A DNA stretch of 64,000 nucleotides from Arundinibacter roseus (GCF_004348825.1 NZ_SMJU01000022.1:1-64000), one strand, 5' to 3'. Counted from the stretch's first letter, positions 34,333 through 43,707 are shown. Numbers and translations are program-made. The notes: a model not told the origin generated them from the letters alone.

Positions 34333-35721
34333 CTACATTTTTACAAATTCTACCCGTCGGTTGTTGGCTTTTCCTTCGGGTGTTGTATTGGGTGCAGCGG
34401 GTGCGGTCTCGCCTTTGCCGTCAGTTTCCATGCGGCTTTTATCAATACCAAATTCCTGTGAAAGTGACTCTTTCACCGATTCTGCCCGCTTTTTTGAAAG
34501 TTCGAGATTGGCTGCATCGTCGCCATCGGAATCCGTGTGCCCTACAATCTTCACCTTTACTGATGGGTTTTCGGTTAATGTTGCGGCAATATCTTTCAGC
34601 ACGGCATACGATTCGGGCCGAATTTGAGCCGAATTAACACCAAAAGTAATACCGGTTGTCACAAATTTACCTTCCGTAATCAGCTTGGAACGGGTATCCG
34701 GGGCCCCAACGGCAAGCCGAAAATTAGAAACAAAAACCTGCTCTCCCTCATTGGAAACTTCCGAATGCAACCGTAGGGAGTTAAGTTTTATATCTTCTGG
34801 AAAAATACGGGGCAAATCAAAAACCTTCATTTCATCGACATAAATGCGCAACCGCGATTTTTGCCGCCACATCGAAACATGGAAAACCTTGCCATTATTT
34901 TCGGGATTGATGTACCCTTCCATCTCTTTTGTACCCGTCAAATCGGTATATCCTCCACCCGCTTTGGTTTGCATGAGCCGCACCTCACCGGTACCCATGC
35001 CGCCTTCAAACTGAAACGTAGCACCACGCCCGGCGGCTTGCTGCTGAATGCGTGCGTCACTCTTTTCTGTTTCGTGGACAGTCACGTAGAGACGCCTGTG
35101 ATACGCATATTTCTTTTCCCAGTTGTTATATATCAGGTCAAATTCCAAAGTAAAATTTTCCGGCAGATCTTTCACAAAATCAGGGATATAAGAAATATTC
35201 TGGGCATTTTCCATCATGAGCCATTTTCCCGGAATACCCTCAATCGTAACAACTTCGGCGGTACCGTTGGTATTCCACTTGGCCGGAAAATCGCCCACGG
35301 CATCCTGAGAGAAGTCTTCGGAGGCCACAATTTTTTCTCCCTGAATAAAATCATACTTGCTGTACGACTTCAAACTTGCCTTTTCTGGCTTGGTCGCAGC
35401 GGTTTGCCCACCTGATCCGGCGTTGCCACCCGACACACGTCCGCCTCCATTGCCGGCGTTTTCTTCCTCGTTTGTTTTATTCTCCGACGAGTTTTTATCT
35501 TCTTTGGCGGGCTTTTCTTTTTTCTTGAAAATACTGCCAATTCCTTCTTCCAATTTATCAAACCCTTTGTCAACGGCCTGATCAATCTTCCGATTTGCCC
35601 GGTTTTCGGCCTGTCTTTCTATTACTTTTTCAGGTTTGTTTATTCGTATCTGACCGTGCGCAGAAAGTGAAAGCAACACGCTGGATAGCACTAACAATAA
35701 ACTGATTTTCAAATGGTTCAT
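34333..35721 (-). CDS. OmpA family outer-membrane/peptidoglycan-associated protein
   Basis: The 462-aa protein has a signal peptide (about residues 1-23), a charged helical region with KVIERQAENRANRKIDQAVDKG, and a low-complexity Lys/Glu/Asn/Gly linker at ~75-110. A beta-rich middle domain (~120-340) with laminin/lectin-like strands includes LEFDLIYNNWEKK and RLRIYVDEMKVFDLPR. The OmpA C-terminal domain at ~350-462 has VKIVGHTDSDGDDAANLELSKKRAESVK and NNRRVEFVKM, the peptidoglycan-binding part. It may link an outer-membrane or secreted ligand to the cell wall. It is the first - strand gene of the 34-37 kb region. Confidence 0.9.
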   Translation of the reverse strand: MNHLKISLLLVLSSVLLSLSAHGQIRINKPEKVIERQAENRANRKIDQAVDKGFDKLEEGIGSIFKKKEKPAKEDKNSSENKTNEEENAGNGGGRVSGGNAGSGGQTAATKPEKASLKSYSKYDFIQGEKIVASEDFSQDAVGDFPAKWNTNGTAEVVTIEGIPGKWLMMENAQNISYIPDFVKDLPENFTLEFDLIYNNWEKKYAYHRRLYVTVHETEKSDARIQQQAAGRGATFQFEGGMGTGEVRLMQTKAGGGYTDLTGTKEMEGYINPENNGKVFHVSMWRQKSRLRIYVDEMKVFDLPRIFPEDIKLNSLRLHSEVSNEGEQVFVSNFRLAVGAPDTRSKLITEGKFVTTGITFGVNSAQIRPESYAVLKDIAATLTENPSVKVKIVGHTDSDGDDAANLELSKKRAESVKESLSQEFGIDKSRMETDGKGETAPAAPNTTPEGKANNRRVEFVKM

Positions 35722-35815
35722 GGTACCTAAATTGTTAAATGGAACTCGGTTTTACACGTAAATATACTAAATATAGGGATGCTCTTTTGGTTGAATGAGC
35801 GAGTGGTTCGAGGAG

Positions 35816-36574
35816 CTAGTTGCGAAAAGAGCGTACTTTCAGAAGGTTGTTCAGCACATCTTTCCGACTACGCGACACGGCCACTTCACTCCCGTCGGAC
35901 ATTACGACGTAGCCACCATCCGATCGGACATATTTTCTCAAATGATCCAGATTGATGAGGTATGAATGATGAACACGGGCAAAATTTGCACCTTCCAGCA
36001 ACTCTTCTACCTCTTTGAGCGTCCGGCAAATTAAGGTAGGTACAGGATCTTTCAGGAAAATCCGGGTGTAGTTGCTATCTGATTCGCAACGGATAATATC
36101 AGCAACATTGACGTATTCCAGGCCCATTGTGGTGGGTAGAGCGATTTTCTGCGGTGCCTGCTGATCTTTGACGAGGAGCGTCCGAAGAAAATTGAGCTGA
36201 TTCTGCAAATCTGAATGCTGCTGTTTTTCGGACAGTTTGTCCACACAGGCTTTAAGCTCCTGTCCGTCAATGGGTTTCAGCAGGTAATCAAAGGCGCTGT
36301 ATTTGAATGCTTTCACGGCAAATTGATCATATGCAGTGGTAAAGATCACCTCAAAAGATTTATTGGTCAGGCGATTTAGTATATCAAATCCATTATAAAC
36401 CGGCATTTCAATATCCAGAAACAGTACATCGAAAGTAGATTCATTCAGCACGGCAAGGGCTTCTTCCGCGCGATTATATTTGCCCACTACATCAACATGC
36501 GGACAATATTGCCTCAGTAAAATGGCAAGACTTTCGGTACAATGAACTTCGTCGTCTACTAAAATTGCTTTCAT
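35816..36574 (-). CDS. LytTR family response regulator
   Basis: This 252-aa regulator has an intact receiver domain: VDDE at residues 6-9, phospho-acceptor Asp54 in LFLDIEMP, Thr in FTTAYD, and Lys in LLKPIDG. A linker is followed by a LytTR DNA-binding domain with INLDHLRKYVRSDGGYVVMSDGSEVAVSRSRKD near 205-240. LytTR domains bind direct repeats about 12-13 bases apart. A LytS-like gene lies 78 bases upstream on the same strand, the usual operon order. Because that kinase looks degenerate, the regulator might instead be phosphorylated by the 7TM-DISM kinase. Confidence 0.93.
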   Translation of the reverse strand: MKAILVDDEVHCTESLAILLRQYCPHVDVVGKYNRAEEALAVLNESTFDVLFLDIEMPVYNGFDILNRLTNKSFEVIFTTAYDQFAVKAFKYSAFDYLLKPIDGQELKACVDKLSEKQQHSDLQNQLNFLRTLLVKDQQAPQKIALPTTMGLEYVNVADIIRCESDSNYTRIFLKDPVPTLICRTLKEVEELLEGANFARVHHSYLINLDHLRKYVRSDGGYVVMSDGSEVAVSRSRKDVLNNLLKVRSFRN

Positions 36575-36652
36575 AACCCTGTTTTATTCGCGAGATATTG
36601 CCTCGGATTTAACTCCAACTACTACCAAAAACAAGTACGTCCGGTTCTAAAA

Positions 36653-37324
36653 TTACTGCTTAGGTTTAGTAAAAGGGATGGGCTCAAACTCAATTTCCAC
36701 CCGTCTGCCAGGCTCCCCGCCAGCTATTGGCACCTCAACAACCTGCACCTGAATATCGGTTCCGTGTCTTTGGTTTAGTAAAAACACCCGTTCTTCGGCC
36801 ATCTGCAATCCGGCTTCATCCTGCGTCATCAGGCGATGTGCGTGCGTCTCTGACCGATGTATGCCGTTATCTTCGAGCACAATATGAAATTTATTCAACC
36901 TTCTAAAAACCCCCAAACGAATTTTACCGTCTTGTGTAAGTGGCAGCAAATGATTCCAGATTGCATGTTCAATATACGTATGCAACAGCAGAGAAGGAAA
37001 CATAATCATCTCAGGATCAATATTTTCCCCATACACAGGTTGCAGTTCGATGGGATGATTAAACCGCATACTTTCCAGTTGTACATAGAGCCTGAGGGTT
37101 TCTATTTCTTCGGAGAGCTTGATGAAATCACGCTGCGAACCAGCCATAATTCGCCGCATCAGGCGAGAGAAAAGGGTCAGGTAAAAGGAGGCTTTTTGAG
37201 GATCTTTCTGTAAAATATAGAAATTAATGGCGTTCAGATTATTGAACATAAAATGCGAATTGAGTTGCGCACGGAGCAGCTTCAATTCCAGTTGTGCCAT
37301 TTTTCGGTCCAGGTCAAGTGTCAT
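36653..37324 (-). CDS. Soluble LytS-type histidine kinase lacking a sensor domain, probably degenerate
   Basis: This 223-aa protein is only the His_kinase/HATPase part of a LytS-type kinase. It has no signal, membrane helix or sensor. The phospho-acceptor motif is NSHFMFNNLN (His24) in place of NPHFIFNSLN. In the ATPase part the N-box Asn, which coordinates Mg-ATP in the VENA(I/V) motif, is replaced by His120 (TYIEHAIWNHL), while EDNGIH keeps Asp152 but loses the second Gly. It may be a poor or dead kinase that acts as a scaffold or heterodimer partner. It precedes the LytTR gene by 78 bases. Confidence 0.82.
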   Translation of the reverse strand: MTLDLDRKMAQLELKLLRAQLNSHFMFNNLNAINFYILQKDPQKASFYLTLFSRLMRRIMAGSQRDFIKLSEEIETLRLYVQLESMRFNHPIELQPVYGENIDPEMIMFPSLLLHTYIEHAIWNHLLPLTQDGKIRLGVFRRLNKFHIVLEDNGIHRSETHAHRLMTQDEAGLQMAEERVFLLNQRHGTDIQVQVVEVPIAGGEPGRRVEIEFEPIPFTKPKQ

Positions 37325-37527
37325 ATACTAAGGGAACATGCCATTCAGCTGATCGGTGGTGCAGGTGTTCTTTAAATCGAATATACATACATACCTCTAA
37401 ATGGTTTTTAAGTAATGAGTCATTGACAAATCCGGACAACTAATTGGAGCAAATGGACTATCAATCCGTAGGCGGGTATTGGATGGCAGCGAAGGAAACT
37501 CGTAAATTGCACCTCATTTCAGATTTC

Positions 37528-38331
37528 ATGAGCACAACATTTCATACAGAAAACCTATCGTTGAAGAGTGGCAGGAAACTTTATTTTGCCTCAGATTTTC
37601 ATTTGGGAGCTCCCAGCCCCGAAGCCAGCCGCTACCGCGAACGTACGATTGTGCGATGGCTCGAAAGTATTCGGGCCGACGCGCAGGTAATTTTTCTGGT
37701 TGGAGATATTTTTGATTTCTGGTTTGAGTACAAACATGCCGTTCCCAAGGGTTACGTACGGCTTTTGGGCGCTTTGGCCGAGCTTGCCGACGAAGGAATT
37801 GAGCTAGTTTTTTTTACCGGAAATCACGACATGTGGATGTCCGACTACTTTTCAACGGAGCTGGGAGCTACCATTTTCAGGCAGCCCGTACGTTACGAAA
37901 TCACGGGTGTTCAGGGTTCTATTCAGCATTTGCTCGTTGGGCATGGCGATGGACTCGGGCCGGGAGATGCCGTGTATAAACAACTCAAAAAAGTGTTTGC
38001 AAATCCATTGGCTAAGTGGTCATTCCGACAGCTTCATCCCGACGTGGGCATCCGAATTGCGAATGGCTGGTCGAGAAGAAGCCGTATTTCAAATATCAAA
38101 AAAGGAGAAGAAAAATTTATGGGCGAAGACCGCGAGTGGCTCTATTTATATTGCCAGGAAGTGGAACAGCTCCTGCCTCACGACTACTACATTTTTGGCC
38201 ATCGGCACCTGCCACTCGACCTCCGGCTAAACGCCACAAGCCGATATATCAACCTCGGCGAGTGGGTCAATCAACAAACGTTTGGAGTGTATGATGGAAA
38301 AAACCTGGAATTGTTGACCTTCAAAGGCTGA
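37528..38331 (+). CDS. UDP-2,3-diacylglucosamine diphosphatase (LpxH-like metallophosphoesterase)
   Basis: Several starts are possible (TTG 37444, ATG 37453, 37483 and 37528). I use 37528 since it places the metallophosphoesterase core near the N-terminus and gives a usual length of 267 aa. Metal-site motifs are SDFHLG, GDIFDFWFEY, TGNHD, VGHGDG and GHRHLP. LpxH hydrolyses UDP-2,3-diacylglucosamine to lipid X in lipid A biosynthesis at the inner-membrane face. It is divergent from the LytS/LytTR pair and 15 bases from the convergent CarboxypepD_reg-like gene. Confidence 0.88.
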   Translation: MSTTFHTENLSLKSGRKLYFASDFHLGAPSPEASRYRERTIVRWLESIRADAQVIFLVGDIFDFWFEYKHAVPKGYVRLLGALAELADEGIELVFFTGNHDMWMSDYFSTELGATIFRQPVRYEITGVQGSIQHLLVGHGDGLGPGDAVYKQLKKVFANPLAKWSFRQLHPDVGIRIANGWSRRSRISNIKKGEEKFMGEDREWLYLYCQEVEQLLPHDYYIFGHRHLPLDLRLNATSRYINLGEWVNQQTFGVYDGKNLELLTFKG

Positions 38332-38346
38332 TAAATTGTGCCTGAT

Positions 38347-39060
38347 TTACTTCCTGATATAATCCTGACGCGTCATGTTTTCCCGGGGAGTTTCACCCAA
38401 ATCTTTCCGGTATTCTTTCTTTTTGAGATCCCCATTTTGCACGGATTTGATGAAGCTCGACCAGGCAAACGGGTTCAGGAATGGAAAGGTGGTAGCAAAG
38501 CCCTTGTTAGCAGCCGACTCCCGTCCAAAAATCTGCTGATCCATGGTATAGCGATAGTTGGTTTGGGCATTGTTGGGCATTTGGGCCGCCATTCGATTCA
38601 AATAATTAATGTCTGTATTGCGGGCAAGTGCGTCTCTGTCAGCCTGATCCGGCAATTTCAACTCCAAAAATGCCCGTTTGAATTCTTCTTCCGTTGCATA
38701 AGGATACACCTTCACTTCCGCGAGCATCGTCACAGATTCCTGCATGGCAATGATGGCTGAATAGCCTTCGGCATTGTATTGCCGGGGAACTACGTGGTAC
38801 TGCGTTTTGTAGCCCACGTAACTATACACAATGCTGTCGCCGGGAAATACCGGAATTGAAAAGTACCCTACATTATTGGTAAGTGTGCCGCGTCCGGCTT
38901 TGGGGATAAAAATATAGGCACCGGGCAATCGTTCCGTAGATTTTCCGGCAACGACTACACCCGTAAAAATAATGGCTTTTTGTTCTCCCTGCGCGCGGGC
39001 GTCAGGACCAAACAGAGCCAAGAAAAGAAATAAAGCTATATAGGGGAGACTGTTTTTCAT
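38347..39060 (-). CDS. Secreted CarboxypepD_reg-like domain protein
   Basis: The open frame extends to 39201, but the ATG at 39060 starts a signal peptide (MKNSLPYIALFLFLALFGPDARAQ), giving 237 aa. Residues ~30-110 form the CarboxypepD_reg-like fold, IFTGVVVAGKSTERLPGAYIFIPKAGRG...GYFSIPVFPGD followed by YVGYKT, usually found at the N-terminus of TonB-dependent receptors. Here it is separate, followed by a charged helical tail with EEEFKRAFLELKLPDQADRDALARN. It may be an envelope protein related to SusC-like receptors but without a barrel. It starts 141 bases after the cdsA stop on the same strand. Confidence 0.8.
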   Translation of the reverse strand: MKNSLPYIALFLFLALFGPDARAQGEQKAIIFTGVVVAGKSTERLPGAYIFIPKAGRGTLTNNVGYFSIPVFPGDSIVYSYVGYKTQYHVVPRQYNAEGYSAIIAMQESVTMLAEVKVYPYATEEEFKRAFLELKLPDQADRDALARNTDINYLNRMAAQMPNNAQTNYRYTMDQQIFGRESAANKGFATTFPFLNPFAWSSFIKSVQNGDLKKKEYRKDLGETPRENMTRQDYIRK

Positions 39061-39201
39061 GGTAGCAATAGAAATTTTCGATGGATTAAACAGGGTGGCT
39101 GGTAAGTCATTTTCTTTTAACCAAGAGGTCTTTCCAGCTACAAAAGTAACGACAGGGCAATGGTCTAATTGTTCCTTTTTCAGGATAAAAGGTTGGATCA
39201 T

Positions 39202-40035
39202 TCAGGAAAATATTTTCAGGAATGTTACGATAAATGGAGCTGAAAGCAACAGTCCGTCAAAGCGATCCAGAAAACCTCCATGACCAGGAATCGTACTTCC
39301 AGAATCCTTAATGGCGATGCTCCGCTTAAAGAGCGACTCCACCAAATCGCCGTAGGTGCCGGTTACGACGATTATTCCCCCGATACAAAACCATTTCCAG
39401 GGCTCGAATGTACGGAAATAATGACCAATGACAAAGGCAACGCAGGTTGCAAGAACGGCTCCGCCAACGGCACCTTCCCAGGATTTTTTGGGCGATACCC
39501 GCTCAAAAAGTTTACGTTTACCAAATTTTGTACCGGCAAAATACGCTCCTATATCCGTAGCCCAAAGTAAGAGTAAACTTCCAAGTATTATTTCAAAGTT
39601 GTAAATCCCGCCCCGCATTGCCATGACGATAATGAGTGAAAATGGCAGCGCAACGTAGATTAGCCCCAAAAAAGTAAAGCCGATATTGGTAAAGGGTTTC
39701 AGGTCATTTTTTTTATACAGTTTTATGAAAAAAATCATGGCCAACAGCGGACTGATCAGGAAGTAATTTTCAAAAGCAATAACTCCCTTTTCAACCAGGT
39801 AGGTAAGTACCACAAGCACTACTCCGCAGAGAGTGCCATAAAATGTCAAAGGCTGATTGCCGTCAAGGCCCAGTAATTTATAAAATTCGAGCTGTGTGAG
39901 CATACTTATGGCACAGAAAAGCAGCATAAACGATACATCGCTATACAGAATACTCGTCACAATGATGCTCACACCAATTACTCCTGCAATTACACGCTGT
40001 TGAAGATTGCTAAGGCTACTCAGGCGTGATCTCAT
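39202..40035 (-). CDS. cdsA: Phosphatidate cytidylyltransferase
   Basis: The 277-aa protein has eight or so membrane helices and the CdsA signature near the C-terminus: SLFKRSIAIKDSGSTIPGHGG followed by LDRFD. It makes CDP-diacylglycerol from phosphatidate and CTP, the branch point of phospholipid synthesis in the inner membrane. The start overlaps the DUF2007 stop by 20 bases in another frame, so translation of the two is coupled. All signature residues are kept. Confidence 0.95.
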   Translation of the reverse strand: MRSRLSSLSNLQQRVIAGVIGVSIIVTSILYSDVSFMLLFCAISMLTQLEFYKLLGLDGNQPLTFYGTLCGVVLVVLTYLVEKGVIAFENYFLISPLLAMIFFIKLYKKNDLKPFTNIGFTFLGLIYVALPFSLIIVMAMRGGIYNFEIILGSLLLLWATDIGAYFAGTKFGKRKLFERVSPKKSWEGAVGGAVLATCVAFVIGHYFRTFEPWKWFCIGGIIVVTGTYGDLVESLFKRSIAIKDSGSTIPGHGGFLDRFDGLLLSAPFIVTFLKIFS

Positions 40036-40225
40036 TCGTCAAAATAGTTTTTGCCCGCTCTGCATCTTCCAGAGGCACGTATACTTCAAAAAACCCAAAA
40101 ACGGGATAGTTACTATCTTTTTTGTCCATAATGACTGCATGAATCTGCTGCTCCTGCAAAATGCCTTTGGCAATTTCGGCCCGGGCCGAGTCTTTGCTAC
40201 TCAGGATTAGTTCCCAATTTTCCAT
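40016..40225 (-). CDS. DUF2007 (putative signal-transducing) small protein
   Basis: I use the ATG at 40225 (69 aa); a TTG two codons upstream is also in frame. The protein is one ferredoxin-like DUF2007 domain: WELILSSKDSARAEIAKGILQEQQIHAVIMDKK then FFEVYVPLEDAERAKTIL, which is the usual beta-alpha-beta/beta-alpha order. Such proteins are sometimes called putative signal-transducing proteins; in Bacteroidota they often precede cdsA, as here, with a 20-base overlap. A link to phospholipid synthesis is suggested only by this arrangement. Confidence 0.82.
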   Translation of the reverse strand: MENWELILSSKDSARAEIAKGILQEQQIHAVIMDKKDSNYPVFGFFEVYVPLEDAERAKTILTNEITPE

Positions 40226-40429
40226 AATCAATTAACTGCTCAAAAGGTTAGGTTATTCTTGTTGAATTCAGTTTTGAAGGTGGCCAATACCCACAGTTTG
40301 GCATAGGGCCGGGCATCAAAATCATAAACAGGAAGGCTATATTTAGATAAAAAACTTACTTAACTAATAAAACACTACTGCTATTGCCCAACCTTTTTGC
40401 CAAACTGCTTTAAAGCCCCAAAGTTAGTA

Positions 40430-41509
40430 CTAGTATCTCGTCTTTAATACAATATTTCCCAGGTCACTTAATTCCTCCTGTGAGGTAAATATCACTCTTC
40501 CTTTCTTTGAAATTACTTCCCATGCCACTATACTCGTAATGTCATCAATTGTATTTGGCTGTGTTGCATCCTCTACCAAATCAAAAGTTCGTTCATCTTT
40601 CATTACAACTGCTTGTGAAAAATCCTGATGAACTATAAGCAGATCAGCGCGACCATCGATTGATGCCTGAAAAATTTCCTGGATGTCTGTTAGTACTCTC
40701 CCGTGTGCCACAGCCTCTTGCATTTCACTAATCGATTCTGTTCTACGCTGTTTCTGTTGCTCCTTAACAAGCTCCCACGATTGGGTTGCGATGTGATGGG
40801 GTGTAGTGTTATTATAGTCAATAGGGCTAAATCCTAAATAAGCAATGGGCTTATCAGCTACTTGCTGTAATCGGCTGTAGTTATCTTCGGTAGCTATAAC
40901 CACACATTTTAGCTCAGTCTCGTTATACACATTTACAAGTGCTTTATCTACCTTGTTTGAAAACTCACGCACCAAATCGTCAAGATGTTTGGGGTCGCTT
41001 CCTTTGTCAGAATGTGTGTTGTAATGTCTATTTTCTGAAAATGGAAAATCATCGTTTTTCAGTTCTTTAACAATATCATCGTTCACAGCCTCAAACAATT
41101 GAACACCACTTTGTGAGAAAAGCATCACTAAATAATTTTCACTGCGATTGTAATTTTTGATCAGCGAACGAATGGCAAAACTATCGGAGATATGAACCTC
41201 ATTGTTGCTGGTTTCCCAGGATGATTTTACGATCTCAAAGGTATCGTTTGAAAGAAAAATGTGTAAACTATCTAAATTTTGGTTTACATCAATTTCTTCG
41301 GCTGCCAATTCAATTTTTTCTAAAAGTTGCGATACAGGTCTTTTACCAAATTCATCTATCACCCGCTCCTCTGCTTCTTTTAAAAGGTTTTTGAGTACTA
41401 TTTCATCTTGCGCGTTATCAGGATGGGTACGATGCGTATTCATCGAAATGGTAACGCAGGGAGAATTTTTCTCTGTGGCAAGTTTTTGTAATTGTTCTTT
41501 TAAAGCCAT
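40430..41509 (-). CDS. baeRF-like (bacterial archaeo-eukaryotic release factor family) protein
   Basis: A 359-aa soluble protein that looks like a bacterial archaeo-eukaryotic release factor homologue. The N-terminal part has PCVTISMNTHRTHPDNAQDEIVLKNLLKEAEERV. A middle RNase H-like domain includes NYLVMLFSQSGVQLFEA and LKCVVIATEDNYSRL...PIAYLGFSPIDYN. The C-terminal L7Ae-like domain includes EAVAHGRVLTDIQEIFQASIDGRADLLIVHQDF. baeRF proteins are proposed to act in ribosome rescue or RNA cleavage; experimental evidence is scarce. It is a single gene with an AT-rich region (~200 bases, no recognised feature) downstream. Confidence 0.75.
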   Translation of the reverse strand: MALKEQLQKLATEKNSPCVTISMNTHRTHPDNAQDEIVLKNLLKEAEERVIDEFGKRPVSQLLEKIELAAEEIDVNQNLDSLHIFLSNDTFEIVKSSWETSNNEVHISDSFAIRSLIKNYNRSENYLVMLFSQSGVQLFEAVNDDIVKELKNDDFPFSENRHYNTHSDKGSDPKHLDDLVREFSNKVDKALVNVYNETELKCVVIATEDNYSRLQQVADKPIAYLGFSPIDYNNTTPHHIATQSWELVKEQQKQRRTESISEMQEAVAHGRVLTDIQEIFQASIDGRADLLIVHQDFSQAVVMKDERTFDLVEDATQPNTIDDITSIVAWEVISKKGRVIFTSQEELSDLGNIVLKTRY

Positions 41510-41617
41510 AATGTTTTTCGCTTAGGATTTCCTACTCTTTTGAAATTTCGGATCTCTTATAAAGTTATATGTAGTTGTTAAATTTTGACGGTAGTCTGAC
41601 CGCCGCCAAAAAGTCTA

Positions 41618-42574
41618 CTATAATTGTACCACCGCCTTATTTCTTTCTTTCCAGATTCGGTAGAGGATTGCGCCCGTGACAAACGCTGACACCACTACCG
41701 CGCCCCAGGGCATAGCATCTGAGTCCTCAATGTCCATGTCTACTACTTTTAGCTGATGAAGATAAATCATCAGGACCATGAAGCCATTGTTCACAAAGTG
41801 GGCAAAAATGGTCAGCGACAGGCTGCCGGTCCAGAAGTAAAGGTAGCCAAAAAGTGCGCCTAGCAGCATGCGTGGAAAAAAACCGTAGAACTGAAAATGA
41901 ATGGCACTGAAAATGGCTGCTGAAACCCAGATTGCCACGTGGACATTGGCCCAGGCTTCGGCAAATTTGCGCTGCAAGACCCCTCGGAACAGCAGTTCTT
42001 CGCCGACTGCCGGAATAACAGCAATGACCAGCATCGCCAATAGGAACTGTCCGGGAGTATCAAACTCTGTCAGAAAATCGGTCATTCCCGCCATTTGATC
42101 TTCTTTATCGCGCATCCATTTCTCCACGCCCTGCAAAAAATCGGGCAGATGCATGTTGGCATTCCATTCAATAATCAGGCTATTAAAAGGCATAAACGCT
42201 ATCACAACCAATAGCACAAGTACCCAAATCAGCGGCTGAGATAAGGGGCGAATTTGAAAATGAGCAATGGTTTTACGTTCGATATAGGTCCAGTAAAGCA
42301 AGGGTGGCAGCAGGTACGTGCACACATGAGCCGTAGCTTGAAGAATCATGAGGCCATACCAGCCGTTGGGTACATCGGCAGGTGACTGAATCAGCTCAGT
42401 AAGCACATTCACCGATAGTTGGCCGTCTTCGCCGGAAAGGAATTTCATCAGGATTAGTAGCGCGAGCATATTGCCTGCGGACATCCCTACAAGGATAAAA
42501 CCTACCAAAACCAATAGGCTTCGCCAGGTGTTTGGTACACGAGATCGTATGGGAAGTGGGTTAGATTCTAGCAT
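41618..42574 (-). CDS. CPBP family intramembrane glutamic protease
   Basis: This 318-aa protein has eight or so membrane helices and the CPBP/Rce1 motifs: the catalytic EE and R in AVGEELLFRGVLQ near 200-212, a second motif around SAIHFQFYGFFPRMLLG near 243-258 with the conserved His, and HFVNNG near 283-288. Rce1-like enzymes cleave membrane-associated peptides; bacterial substrates are mostly unknown. It is divergent from dusB, with a 134-base gap between starts, and the short linker contains no evident promoter. Confidence 0.9.
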   Translation of the reverse strand: MLESNPLPIRSRVPNTWRSLLVLVGFILVGMSAGNMLALLILMKFLSGEDGQLSVNVLTELIQSPADVPNGWYGLMILQATAHVCTYLLPPLLYWTYIERKTIAHFQIRPLSQPLIWVLVLLVVIAFMPFNSLIIEWNANMHLPDFLQGVEKWMRDKEDQMAGMTDFLTEFDTPGQFLLAMLVIAVIPAVGEELLFRGVLQRKFAEAWANVHVAIWVSAAIFSAIHFQFYGFFPRMLLGALFGYLYFWTGSLSLTIFAHFVNNGFMVLMIYLHQLKVVDMDIEDSDAMPWGAVVVSAFVTGAILYRIWKERNKAVVQL

Positions 42575-42708
42575 AATTCCTGTAAATTTACGCCTAATTT
42601 CGTATCAACGAACATGTTTATTGCCTATTCTGGTACGAATCCAAAAACCACCACACGTTCATAGCCCCCTGACGGGCCTTCGTTCAAACTAAAAACCGGA
42701 AAATAGAT

Positions 42709-43707
42709 ATGGTAAGAATTGGATCAATCGAGTTGAATGACTTTCCCTTATTGCTTGCCCCGATGGAGGATGTCAGCGACCCGCCTTTTCGGGCTGTATG
42801 CAAAGCGAATGGAGCGGACTTGATGTACACGGAGTTTATTTCGTCCGAAGGGCTGATCCGGGATGCTGCCAAAAGCGTGCAGAAATTAGATATTTTTGAT
42901 TACGAGCATCCAATCGGAATTCAGCTTTTTGGCAGCGATATTGAAACGATGCGCTCCTGCGCCGAAATCGCCACCCGCGCCCGCCCCGACCTGATCGACA
43001 TCAATTATGGCTGTCCTGTAAAAAATGTGGCCTGCCGGGGTGCCGGAGCAGCGTTGCTGCAGGATATTCCCAAAATGGTTAAAATGACCGAGGCCGTAGT
43101 GAAAGCCACGCATTTGCCCGTGACGGTGAAGACCCGCCTGGGCTGGGACGAAAGCACGAAAAATATCATGGAAGTTGCCGAGCGTTTGCAGGACATCGGG
43201 ATTCAGGCCCTCAGCGTGCACGGCCGAACCCGTGTACAAATGTATAAAGGTACCGCCGACTGGACACTGATTGGCCGATTGAAAGAAAATCCCCGGCTGA
43301 CGATTCCAATATTTGGAAATGGCGACATCGACAGCCCGCAAAAAGCGCTGGAATATAAAAATCGCTACGGCGTTGATGGGGTCATGATTGGCCGGGCCTC
43401 GATTGGCTATCCCTGGATTTTCAACGAAATAAAGCATTTTCTGCGCACCGGCGAGCAGTTGGCGCCCCCTACCCTCGCCGACCGCGTGGAGGTTTGCCGC
43501 AAGCACCTTGATTTTTCGGTACGCTGGAAAGGAGAAATAACAGGCCTGCTGGAAATGCGCCGACACTATACCAACTATTTTAGAGGAATGAATCATTTTA
43601 AACCCTACCGCATGCGCCTCGTGGAGAGTTTGTCACTACCCGAAATCCATGACATTCTACACGAGATAGCCGAAGTATATGGCGCCGAAGAACCTGCTGC
43701 ATTATGA
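42709..43707 (+). CDS. dusB: tRNA-dihydrouridine synthase B
   Basis: The 332-aa protein is a full-length Dus enzyme: N-terminal FMN-binding LLAPMEDVSDPPFR, then DINYGCPVKNVACRGAGAALL with the catalytic Cys, VKTRLGWDES, the VHGRTR motif and GNGDIDSPQKAL. It reduces specific uridines in tRNA to dihydrouridine using NADPH and FMN. The stop overlaps the next start by four bases (ATGA). The start and domain length are normal. Confidence 0.95.
   Translation: MVRIGSIELNDFPLLLAPMEDVSDPPFRAVCKANGADLMYTEFISSEGLIRDAAKSVQKLDIFDYEHPIGIQLFGSDIETMRSCAEIATRARPDLIDINYGCPVKNVACRGAGAALLQDIPKMVKMTEAVVKATHLPVTVKTRLGWDESTKNIMEVAERLQDIGIQALSVHGRTRVQMYKGTADWTLIGRLKENPRLTIPIFGNGDIDSPQKALEYKNRYGVDGVMIGRASIGYPWIFNEIKHFLRTGEQLAPPTLADRVEVCRKHLDFSVRWKGEITGLLEMRRHYTNYFRGMNHFKPYRMRLVESLSLPEIHDILHEIAEVYGAEEPAAL

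Noticed and set aside
38347-39060. Truncated TonB-dependent receptor pseudogene
   Set aside because: The protein has its own signal peptide, start and stop with no adjacent plug or barrel remnants; it looks like an intact small protein.
42886-43596. A 236-residue open frame on the - strand opposite dusB
   Set aside because: dusB has intact catalytic and FMN motifs; the reverse frame has only low-complexity features.
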